Under the pieces are notes generated by a model, which ran no database searches, had not been told where the DNA came from, and was given only the letters and a program-made list of their open reading frames with translations. A DNA stretch of 7,619 nt, from contig JAEYOX010000030.1 in assembly GCA_023411265.1 (NCBI GenBank), forward strand, positions 1 to 7,619, read 5' to 3'. Shown here piece after piece: positions 1-5,169 of the stretch. A program made the position numbers and the translations under genes. The DNA is from Bacteroidota bacterium (lineage in GTDB: Bacteria; Bacteroidota; Bacteroidia; Flavobacteriales; Weeksellaceae). How positions within the stretch are numbered: the first letter of the stretch is position 1; every line of letters starts with the position of its first letter.

Positions 1-32
1 CTGTATACCTTCGCCTTCTGATAAGTTATCCG

Positions 33-40
33 TATTTTTG
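33..40 (+). promoter_or_regulatory. Putative -7 promoter box upstream of the Nfu gene
   Basis: TATTTTTG matches the Bacteroidota sigma-A -7 consensus TAnnTTTG at all fixed positions and ends 20 nt before the ATG at 61. A matching -33 TTTG is not clear; TTCG at 10-13 is a weak candidate at the right spacing. This would drive the nfu-hemH pair. Only 60 nt of upstream sequence is visible. Confidence 0.5.
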
Positions 41-60
41 CTGTTCAAATGTAATAAAAA

Positions 61-939
61 ATGAGACAAGTCAATATAGAACCTACGGCCAACGAAAAAG
101 TAATGAAATTTGTTGCGGAATACAATCTGGTTCCGGGTTCTCTGGAACTGGACAGATCTTCCGATACAGCCGATATTCCGCTGGCACAGGAACTTTTCAA
201 ATATCCTTTTGTAGATAAGATTTTCATCACGGCCAATTTCGTAGCTGTCGCCAAACAGGACGGCGTGGAATGGGAACATATTGCCGAAAATCTGAGAGAA
301 GTGATTCAGGATCAACTCCTAGAACATCCCAGAATCTACAAAGAGAAAAAAAGAGAGCTGTTCCCGATTTATGCTGAGATGACGCCCAATCCTGCTGTGA
401 TGAAATTCGTTTCGCAGCGGTATATTGTGGAAGGTTTTCTGGAAATAAAATCCAGAGAGCAGGCCGCTCAGATACCTCTGGCACAGGCGCTTTTCGATGA
501 GTTTACCTTTGTGAAAGAGGTTTTCATTTCAGATAATTTCGTGGCCGTCACCAAAGATCATTCGGTAGAATGGCATGAAGTGATGGTACGGGTGAGAGGC
601 TTCATCGCAGATTTCCTGCAGGCGGGCAATACGGTGTCTCTCCTCGCTGCCCAAAAGCACGAGAGTCCGGTAGAGCAGTTGATTAACAGAGACTATACCG
701 AACACGAACAAAGAATTTCCGAGGTGCTGAGCGAATACGTGTCGCCGGCGGTGGAAAACGACGGCGGAAAAATTTCTCTTTTGGAATATGACCCCGAAAC
801 CAAAACCGCCAGAATGCTTCTTCAGGGAGCCTGCTCCGGTTGCCCGAGTTCTACGGCTACTCTAAAAGGAGGCATTGAAAACATCTTGAAACAGTTTCTG
901 CCCGATATGGTGGAAAAAGTAGAGGCAGTGAACGGGTAA
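61..939 (+). CDS. Nfu/NifU-family iron-sulfur cluster carrier with duplicated N-terminal domain
   Basis: This 292-residue cytoplasmic protein has three parts. Two tandem copies of the Nfu N-terminal domain (about residues 4-85 and 104-188) share the pattern VMKFV, then IPLAQ-LF, then a F-V-K/D-x-I/V-F-I core followed by NFVAV-K and VEW. The third part is a C-terminal NifU domain (about 210-290) with the cluster-binding motif C258-S-G-C261 inside GACSGCPSS. In this family the C-terminal domain binds an Fe-S cluster at a dimer interface and passes it to client apoproteins. A common Nfu has one N-terminal domain and about 190-200 residues, so this is the longer, doubled form, which as far as I recall is usual in Flavobacteriia. 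The ATG at 61 follows an A-rich stretch with no Shine-Dalgarno. hemH starts 23 nt downstream, so co-transcription is likely. Confidence 0.93.
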   Translation: MRQVNIEPTANEKVMKFVAEYNLVPGSLELDRSSDTADIPLAQELFKYPFVDKIFITANFVAVAKQDGVEWEHIAENLREVIQDQLLEHPRIYKEKKRELFPIYAEMTPNPAVMKFVSQRYIVEGFLEIKSREQAAQIPLAQALFDEFTFVKEVFISDNFVAVTKDHSVEWHEVMVRVRGFIADFLQAGNTVSLLAAQKHESPVEQLINRDYTEHEQRISEVLSEYVSPAVENDGGKISLLEYDPETKTARMLLQGACSGCPSSTATLKGGIENILKQFLPDMVEKVEAVNG

Positions 940-962
940 TCAGTCAATTAAAAACAGAAACT

Positions 963-2021
963 TTGCAAACGATCAATACTGCGGATTCTCAGAAACCAAA
1001 AAAAGGAATTCTTTTGGTGAACCTCGGATCTCCGAAATCCACCAGCGTGGAAGATGTGAAAGAATATCTGGATGAATTCCTGATGGACGAAAAAGTGATC
1101 GATTACCGCTGGATGTTCCGGGCCTTGCTGATTCGGGGTATTATCCTCAGAAAAAGACCTGCCAAATCCGCAGAGGCCTACCGGACGGTATGGACGGATG
1201 AAGGGTCGCCGCTCATCGTCATCACTGAAAAAATACAGGAGAAACTCCGGAAACTGGTGGATGTGCCGGTGGAAATCGGAATGCGCTATGCTGAACCGTC
1301 CATCCAAACCGGAATCGGAAAACTGGTGGCACAGGGTGTGACGGAAATTGTGCTTTTTCCGCTGTATCCGCAATATGCCATGAGTACCACAGAAACCGTG
1401 GTGGACAAGGCAGAGGAAGTGAGGAAAGAGCATTTCCCGGGCATCAGAATCAATTATGTGCAGGCTTTTTATAACCGGGAGGATTATATCGACTGCCTGG
1501 CCGAAAGCATTCGCGAGAAACTGCCTTCGGAGTTTGATGCGCTTCTGTTCTCCTATCACGGAGTTCCGGAACGGCATATTTTCAAAACCGATCCCACCAA
1601 CACCTGTAACCTGAACGACTGCTGTTCGCGCGACAGCAATCCGAGTCACCAGTTCTGCTATCGCCATCAATGCTATAAAACCACGGAACTCGTTCTCGAA
1701 AAACTGAACATCCCGAGAGAGAAAGCCATCGTCACCTTTCAGTCGAGGCTCGGAAATGACAAATGGATCGAACCGTACACTGATGAGACCCTGGAAAACC
1801 TTCCGGCGAAAGGCATTAAAAACCTCGCCATCGTTTGTCCGGCTTTCGTTTCCGACTGTCTGGAAACTCTGGAAGAAATCGCCATGGAAGGAAAAGAGGA
1901 ATTTCTGCACGCCGGCGGTGAACAGTTTCATTACATTCCCTGTCTGAACGATGAGGATCGGTGGATACAGGTGGTGAAAACCCTATGCGAAGAAAAATTA
2001 AAGGAGTTTTATCTGGTTTGA
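963..2021 (+). CDS. hemH: Ferrochelatase with TTG start and internal cysteine cluster
   Basis: This enzyme inserts Fe2+ into the porphyrin ring at the end of heme synthesis. It has 352 residues. The N-terminal KGILLVNLGSP is followed by FSYHGVPERH with the catalytic-type H199, then FQSRLG-DKW and CPAFVSDCLETLEEI, in which E301 aligns with the conserved active-site Glu. The C-terminal half closely resembles E. coli-type HemH. The start must be a TTG at 963: the first in-frame ATG (codon 41) would remove the conserved N-terminal strand, and no in-frame ATG or GTG exists between the nfu stop and 963. Five cysteines (C215, C220, C221, C232, C237) lie in a 23-residue insert just after the H199 motif. 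Some bacterial ferrochelatases carry a [2Fe-2S] cluster on internal cysteines, so this one may too; that is inference. No internal promoter is seen. Confidence 0.95.
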   Translation: MQTINTADSQKPKKGILLVNLGSPKSTSVEDVKEYLDEFLMDEKVIDYRWMFRALLIRGIILRKRPAKSAEAYRTVWTDEGSPLIVITEKIQEKLRKLVDVPVEIGMRYAEPSIQTGIGKLVAQGVTEIVLFPLYPQYAMSTTETVVDKAEEVRKEHFPGIRINYVQAFYNREDYIDCLAESIREKLPSEFDALLFSYHGVPERHIFKTDPTNTCNLNDCCSRDSNPSHQFCYRHQCYKTTELVLEKLNIPREKAIVTFQSRLGNDKWIEPYTDETLENLPAKGIKNLAIVCPAFVSDCLETLEEIAMEGKEEFLHAGGEQFHYIPCLNDEDRWIQVVKTLCEEKLKEFYLV

Positions 2022-2028
2022 CGAGCGG

Positions 2029-2060
2029 TGAATTGTTGAGTAGCAAATTTGCTGATTTGC
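2029..2060 (+). repeat. Left 8-bp-periodic tract after hemH
   Basis: Eight nt past the hemH stop the sequence falls into 8-bp blocks: TGAATTGT, TGAGTAGC, AAATTTGC and TGATTTGC. The first block recurs at 2505-2512. The 15-mer AATTTGCTGATTTGC at 2046-2060 recurs exactly at 2456-2470, so related tracts flank the central hairpin region. AGCAAATTTGCT at 2042-2053 is a perfect 12-bp palindrome. I see no coding role. Confidence 0.6.
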
Positions 2061-2135
2061 TCTATGGCGTTTTAATATCTTACTTTTTATCTCTCTCCTT
2101 ATTTAATATTTTTAAAGGAATCGATGATTTTTATC

Positions 2136-2163
2136 TTACTTTTTGCCTTGACGCAAAAAGTAA
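2136..2163. repeat. Perfect 11-bp inverted repeat (hairpin)
   Basis: TTACTTTTTGC (2136-2146) and GCAAAAAGTAA (2153-2163) are perfect reverse complements around the 6-nt loop CTTGAC. A 12-bp direct copy of its left side, ATCTTACTTTTT, lies at 2077-2088 and again at 2133-2144. The stem is A/T-rich. Runs of T follow at 2183-2188 and 2191-2196, so it might help end hemH transcripts, but they sit some 20 nt past the stem and this is not a textbook terminator. I have the impression that similar sequences recur in flavobacterial intergenic DNA; I cannot check that here. Confidence 0.7.
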
Positions 2164-2210
2164 CAAAAAGGTGCCTCTCTGATTTTTTATTTTTTAATGG
2201 AATCGGCGAA

Positions 2211-2437
2211 CCACTTCGTTAGGTTTCAAGACTGGATCTTTTGGCTAAAAAACTTCAATTTCTTTTTTCGTAAAAATCCGAACTCGCGCGAAAAAATGTT
2301 TTTGGCTTCGGTTCACACTATAGTGTCGCGCTTCAGACACCGGATTTTTAGCTGAAGAGATCATAGAACTGGTCAGCAACAAGAAATTGAAGTTTTTCTT
2401 TACGCCAAAAGCTCCTAGGTCGTTGCCTTCTTAGTGG
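2211..2437. repeat. Long nested imperfect inverted-repeat element, possibly MITE-like or a large structured RNA
   Basis: Paired arms run from outside to centre. CCACT 2211-2215 pairs with AGTGG 2433-2437. CTTTTGGC 2238-2245 pairs with GCCAAAAG 2404-2411. A perfect 17-bp arm at 2248-2264 pairs with AAGAAATTGAAGTTTTT at 2381-2397. TAAAAATCCG 2271-2280 pairs with CGGATTTTTA 2341-2350. GCGCGA 2286-2291 pairs with TCGCGC 2326-2331. A perfect 12-bp palindrome ACACTATAGTGT at 2315-2326 lies near the centre, overlapping the innermost arm by one base, so those two are alternatives. The ordered nesting suggests one long stem with internal loops on either strand. No frame encodes a recognisable protein or transposase. 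It sits between convergent genes and is flanked by octamer tracts. The outermost CCACT pairing is weak; the 2238-2411 core is solid. Confidence 0.75.
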
Positions 2438-2456
2438 CTGGGGTTATTTGAGGTGA

Positions 2457-2488
2457 ATTTGCTGATTTGCAGATTTGCAGATTTGCTG
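2457..2488 (+). repeat. Octamer tandem repeat, unit ATTTGCWG x4
   Basis: Four consecutive 8-bp units begin at 2457, 2465, 2473 and 2481. They read ATTTGCTG, ATTTGCAG, ATTTGCAG and ATTTGCTG. The tract overlaps the 15-bp direct repeat shared with 2046-2060. A period of 8 is not a multiple of 3, which argues against a coding repeat. Confidence 0.85.
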
Positions 2489-2496
2489 AATGCGGG

Positions 2497-2554
2497 TTAA
2501 TCGTTGAATTGTTTAATCGATTCATCAGTTCATCAGTTCATCAGTTCATCAGTT
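2497..2554 (+). repeat. Octamer tandem repeat, unit TTCATCAG x4 with degenerate lead-in
   Basis: Four exact TTCATCAG units occupy 2521-2552, followed by TT. They are preceded in the same 8-bp spacing by TTAATCGT (2497), TGAATTGT (2505) and TTAATCGA (2513). This tract keeps the register of the ATTTGCWG tract, since the distance 2457 to 2521 is exactly eight units, and the shared CAG ends line up. A short frame reading through it gives a serine- and histidine-rich peptide that looks like a repeat artefact. Confidence 0.88.
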
Positions 2555-2559
2555 AGGGT

Positions 2560-2584
2560 AGCGAATTTGCTTATTCGCTTTTTT
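2560..2584 (+). terminator. Possible intrinsic terminator formed by octamer units
   Basis: AGCGAAT (2560-2566) and ATTCGCT (2573-2579) form a 7-bp stem with loop TTGCTT, followed by a T run through 2584. On the + strand this resembles a rho-independent terminator. It would stop transcripts coming from hemH, about 540 nt upstream, before they run antisense through the plug gene. It could equally be chance structure from the repeat units. Confidence 0.4.
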
Positions 2585-2612
2585 GCTTTTTTGCTTATTC
2601 GCTTATCAGCTT
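2565..2612 (+). repeat. Octamer tandem repeat, unit WTTYGCTT x6, abutting the plug gene stop
   Basis: Six 8-bp units start at 2565: ATTTGCTT, ATTCGCTT, TTTTGCTT twice, ATTCGCTT and ATCAGCTT. The tract ends 5 nt from the stop codon of the minus-strand plug gene, so it forms the start of that gene's 3' untranslated region. The ATTYGC motif is shifted by half a unit relative to the ATTTGCWG tract. Confidence 0.85.
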
Positions 2613-2617
2613 TTTCT

Positions 2618-3829
2618 CTACCGTACCGGTGTTCTGAATTCCCCATAGCCGATCAGCCCGTCATAGTTTCTGCCGAAAGGGCGGTAATACATCATCGCCT
2701 GATACAGGTTTTCGGTTTGCCAGAAGTTGCCGTTCACCTCACCGAGATCCACTCTGCCACTCTGGTCTTTTGTGGCAATAATGTAGTTGTAAAAGCCCTG
2801 CTTTAGGTAGATTCTGGCGATATACTGCTGCCGGCTTTCATCGTAGTGCATTTGGCTTTCGGGCGTGGGCAGGTATTGGTTAAATCCGCCCAGAACATAC
2901 AGTTCACGGTCGGTTTTTTCAGAATCCAGAATAAAATGCACCCACGAATAATCTGCCTCCCGGTCTGCATTTCTTTCAATTCCAAGGTCGCTTCTTCTGA
3001 AATAAAAGGCACCGTTCACATCGGGCTGGTACTGGTAATTCAGCGGAAAAGCCCACACAGGATGAAGATAAGTGTAATTTTTATTGTCAATAATTTCACC
3101 ACCGGCCACCATATCAAATCCCTGGATGATATTCTTGTTGTCGAAATAGTAAAATTCATTGTTTCCCGGAAAAGCCAGATCCAGCTGCTGGAAAAGCATC
3201 CTGCTTCCCAGCGTGGAGGTGGGTTTCATATTGTTGAGCGAGATATTCCAGTTGTTGTTCTGCATCACATTCAGGGAGATGGAACTGGCATTGGAAATCA
3301 GACTCTGGTTCGTGGCCACTGCCTGCACTTCTACCCTTTGGTTGAGTTCTGGATGCCGTGCATCCGCATGTCTGGAAACATTCACCGCCAGCTGAACGCC
3401 GTCTTCCACAATACAGAATCTTCTTGTAAAAAGCGGCTGCTCCGTTCTTTCTTTATACACGATAATCTCAAAATTCCCTGAGATCTTCGGCTGCATCTTC
3501 TCATTGGGAAACGAGAGGCTGTAATGGGTGTACGGCTGCAGCGTATTGAATGAATACTGAAACTGATCCAGCAGTGCCGTCATACTTCCGCTGGCATATT
3601 CGGTGAAAAACAACCCGTCTTCCTGCCAGTTGCGGTCGTAATGTTTAATGGTGTAGCGGTAAATCTCCGAACGGTTCGACAGGTCGTCGAACCTCAGAAT
3701 AAGCTGCTGCCCGAAGCCGATCACCGGAGTCTGGTCGTTGGTCTGCGGATTAAAAAGCTGAATTCCTTTGATGTCCTGCGCCCATGCGAACAGACTGAAA
3801 AATAAAAATATAAATGGTAGTCTTTTCAT
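2618..3829 (-). CDS. Type IX secretion system plug protein (DUF5103 family)
   Basis: This 403-residue exported protein starts MKRLPFIFLFFSLFAWAQD: a basic N-terminus, a hydrophobic core and a likely signal-peptidase I site after AWA. The rest is beta-rich and aromatic, with no catalytic motif. Landmarks are KHYDRNWQEDGLFFTEY, YYFDNKNIIQGFD, the PLNYQYQPDVNGAFYFRR stretch, YVLGGFNQY and the late KQGFYNYIIA. This pattern fits DUF5103, the family that includes the plug blocking the periplasmic side of the SprA translocon in Flavobacterium johnsoniae. It implies a type IX secretion system elsewhere in the genome. The frame stays open upstream to 3910, but the ATG at 3829 is chosen because it places the signal peptide at the N-terminus and leaves room for a divergent promoter region. 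The gene is transcribed toward hemH, with the repeat-rich region in its 3' flank. Confidence 0.85.
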   Translation of the reverse strand: MKRLPFIFLFFSLFAWAQDIKGIQLFNPQTNDQTPVIGFGQQLILRFDDLSNRSEIYRYTIKHYDRNWQEDGLFFTEYASGSMTALLDQFQYSFNTLQPYTHYSLSFPNEKMQPKISGNFEIIVYKERTEQPLFTRRFCIVEDGVQLAVNVSRHADARHPELNQRVEVQAVATNQSLISNASSISLNVMQNNNWNISLNNMKPTSTLGSRMLFQQLDLAFPGNNEFYYFDNKNIIQGFDMVAGGEIIDNKNYTYLHPVWAFPLNYQYQPDVNGAFYFRRSDLGIERNADREADYSWVHFILDSEKTDRELYVLGGFNQYLPTPESQMHYDESRQQYIARIYLKQGFYNYIIATKDQSGRVDLGEVNGNFWQTENLYQAMMYYRPFGRNYDGLIGYGEFRTPVR

Positions 3830-3834
3830 CCTCA

Positions 3835-3842
3835 CGAAGATA
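3835..3842 (-). promoter_or_regulatory. Weak -7-like box for the plug gene
   Basis: Read on the minus strand this is TATCTTCG, one mismatch from TAnnTTTG. Only 5 nt separate it from the ATG at 3829, so use of this box would give a very short leader or a leaderless mRNA. No good -33 box is seen. Confidence 0.25.
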
Positions 3843-3886
3843 ACGATTTTCAGGAGACTGAGAAATAAAATATCCTTTGGAATCTG

Positions 3887-3894
3887 TATCTTTG
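3887..3894 (+). promoter_or_regulatory. Putative -7 promoter box for the metallo-hydrolase gene
   Basis: TATCTTTG is a full match to the Bacteroidota TAnnTTTG consensus and ends 14 nt before the ATG at 3909. The expected -33 position is A-rich with no clear TTTG. The box supports the start at 3909 over in-frame upstream ATGs that would lie inside the divergent plug gene. Confidence 0.55.
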
Positions 3895-3908
3895 TTAAAA
3901 ACCAATCC

Positions 3909-4547
3909 ATGCTTTCGATACAGTCTTATACTTTTAACCCATTTTCAGAAAATACGTACGTCCTTTATAATGAACACCGCAACGCTTTTATCATTGATCC
4001 CGGAAACCTTCCGGATTCTGAAACCCGCACACTGGAACGTTTTATTTCAGAAAAGAAGCTGACCGTTCAGAATATTCTTCTCACCCATGCGCATATCGAT
4101 CACGTTCTGGGCCTGCAATGGGCTTCTGACCAATATCAGGTCCCCGTATTGCTCCATGAAGCAGAAAAGGAAATCCTGGACCGCAATCCGATGACTGCGC
4201 AGCAATACGGTTTTTTCTTGGCACCTTTTCAGGGAGATATTGAATTGATTTCTGAACAACAGATTCTGAAACTGGATGATGATGAACTGATGATCTATCA
4301 CGTTCCCGGACATTCGCCGGGCCATGTGGCCTTTCACTGTAAGGCTCAGCAAATGATCATTTCAGGTGACGTTCTTTTTCAGGGAAGCATCGGGAGAACC
4401 GATCTTTACAAGGGAAATCATGAACAGTTGCTCAGCAGTATACGTGAAAAACTATTTATTCTGGACGACGATACCGAAGTATTCAGCGGTCACGGGAATC
4501 CTACCACCATCGGTTTTGAAAAGAATTTCAATCCGTTTTTCAAATAA
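3909..4547 (+). CDS. MBL-fold metallo-hydrolase, glyoxalase II-like
   Basis: This 212-residue cytoplasmic protein of the metallo-beta-lactamase fold binds two metal ions. The signature T59-H-A-H-I-D-H65 supplies H60, H62, D64 and H65. H135 lies in VPGHSPGH, D154 in SGDVLFQGSIGRTDL, and H195 in FSGHGNPTTIG. The SGDVLF--S-GR-D and GHG-PT-IG-E patterns are typical of the YcbL/glyoxalase-II-like branch, which hydrolyses thioesters such as S-lactoylglutathione; the true substrate is unknown. The protein is shorter than classical glyoxalase II (about 250 residues) and lacks its C-terminal substrate domain. The start at 3909 is preferred because the fold begins at once (SYTFNPFSENTYVL) and a -7 box lies just upstream. 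The frame continues back to 3768, but that part is antisense to the plug gene and encodes nothing recognisable. It converges on the thioredoxin-family gene. Confidence 0.9.
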   Translation: MLSIQSYTFNPFSENTYVLYNEHRNAFIIDPGNLPDSETRTLERFISEKKLTVQNILLTHAHIDHVLGLQWASDQYQVPVLLHEAEKEILDRNPMTAQQYGFFLAPFQGDIELISEQQILKLDDDELMIYHVPGHSPGHVAFHCKAQQMIISGDVLFQGSIGRTDLYKGNHEQLLSSIREKLFILDDDTEVFSGHGNPTTIGFEKNFNPFFK

Positions 4548-4576
4548 AAAAAGAAGAGGAATCCACGTTCCTCTTC
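4546..4576 (-). terminator. Intrinsic terminator of the miaA-thioredoxin operon
   Basis: GAAGAGGAA (4553-4561) and TTCCTCTTC (4568-4576) form a perfect 9-bp stem with a 6-nt loop. On the minus strand the stem is followed by seven T residues (complement of the A run 4546-4552), the classic rho-independent layout, 22 nt after the stop of the thioredoxin-family gene. On the + strand the stem has no following T run, so any effect on the convergent hydrolase gene would be weaker. The T run overlaps that gene's stop codon. Confidence 0.8.
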
Positions 4577-4598
4577 GCTTCTGTTATGTGGTCTTTAT

Positions 4599-5159
4599 CT
4601 ATTCTTTCCACTTGATATTACAGCCCATGCTCGGTTTCTGAATTTCTTCCTGAGGTTCGCCTGCCAGAAGGTTTTCAAATGCGACAATCAGGTCTTCGCC
4701 GGTAACCTCTTTGGTATTTCCGGGCCGTGAATCATCCATCTGACCGCGGTAAACAAGATCAAGTTTATCATCGAAGAGATAAAAATCGGGAGTGCAGGCG
4801 GCATCGTACGCTTTTGCAATACTTTGGCTTTCGTCGTACAGGTACGGAAAATCGAACTTTCTTTCAATCTGAAATTCAATCATCTTCTCCGGTGAATCTG
4901 CCGGATATTTCTCCACATCATTGGCATTAATGGCGATAAACTCAATACCTTTTTCCTGATAATCTTCGTACAGTTCGGTAAGGGTATCGATGACGTGCAG
5001 CACAAACGGGCAGTGATTGCACATGAAAATAACGAGGGTTCCTTTCTCGCCTTTCAGGTCGTCCAGCGTCTGTATTTCGCCGTTGGATGCCGGATTGGGA
5101 AGTTCAAAATAAGGGGCTTTGGTGCCCAGCGCAAGCATATTGGAAGGAGTATTGGCCAT
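4599..5159 (-). CDS. Thioredoxin-fold (AhpC/TSA-like) protein with CNHC motif
   Basis: This 186-residue protein has no signal peptide and is presumably cytoplasmic. It has a peroxiredoxin/thioredoxin-like core. APYFELPNPASNG opens the fold, and LVIFMC47-N-H-C50-PFV holds a CxxC redox pair. FIAINANDVEKYPADSPEKM follows, then C122-T-P-D-FYLFD, whose TP sits at the usual cis-proline position, and YRGQMDDSRPGN. The tail ends PSMGC180-NIKWK, a conserved ending in this widespread but poorly characterised family. The likely role is thiol-disulfide exchange or peroxide reduction; substrate and reductant are unknown. The start at 5159 (MANTPSN) is preferred: the open frame extends to 5219, but that overlaps the end of miaA and adds an unrelated hydrophobic segment. 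The gap to miaA is 10 nt, so the two are probably co-transcribed with miaA first. A strong terminator follows. Confidence 0.88.
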   Translation of the reverse strand: MANTPSNMLALGTKAPYFELPNPASNGEIQTLDDLKGEKGTLVIFMCNHCPFVLHVIDTLTELYEDYQEKGIEFIAINANDVEKYPADSPEKMIEFQIERKFDFPYLYDESQSIAKAYDAACTPDFYLFDDKLDLVYRGQMDDSRPGNTKEVTGEDLIVAFENLLAGEPQEEIQKPSMGCNIKWKE

Positions 5160-5169
5160 GATAAAAATT

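Noticed and set aside
2..64. End of an upstream gene overlapping the nfu start as ATGA
   Set aside because: One frame is open from base 2 to a TGA at 62-64, but 20 codons are too few to judge, and a promoter box lies within the same stretch.
948..1931. A long minus-strand open frame (327 codons) across hemH
   Set aside because: It is antisense to a clear ferrochelatase, Phe/His/Arg-rich in the manner of a shadow frame, with no recognisable motif.
1961..2182. A 73-codon + frame overlapping the end of hemH and running through the hairpin
   Set aside because: It overlaps a firm gene in another frame and then reads non-coding repeat sequence. Such frames look like artefacts of the repeat element.
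2211..2437. Integron attC site or insertion sequence
   Set aside because: No integrase or transposase is in the window, and I do not see attC core motifs at the ends. Only the inverted-repeat structure is supported.
2457..2612. CRISPR array
   Set aside because: The repeats are 8 bp, directly abutting and without unique spacers, and no cas gene is present.
2504..2806. A 100-codon + strand open frame beginning in the TTCATCAG repeats
   Set aside because: Its first part is translated octamer repeat (Ser/His-rich) and the rest is antisense to the well-supported plug gene. No domain or start signal is seen.
2846..3481. A 211-codon + frame inside the plug gene region
   Set aside because: It is antisense to the signal-peptide-bearing plug gene and resembles no protein family.
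3768..3908. N-terminal extension of the metallo-hydrolase
   Set aside because: It lies inside the divergent plug gene and the promoter gap. The -7 box at 3887-3894 and the fold start at 3909 argue against it.
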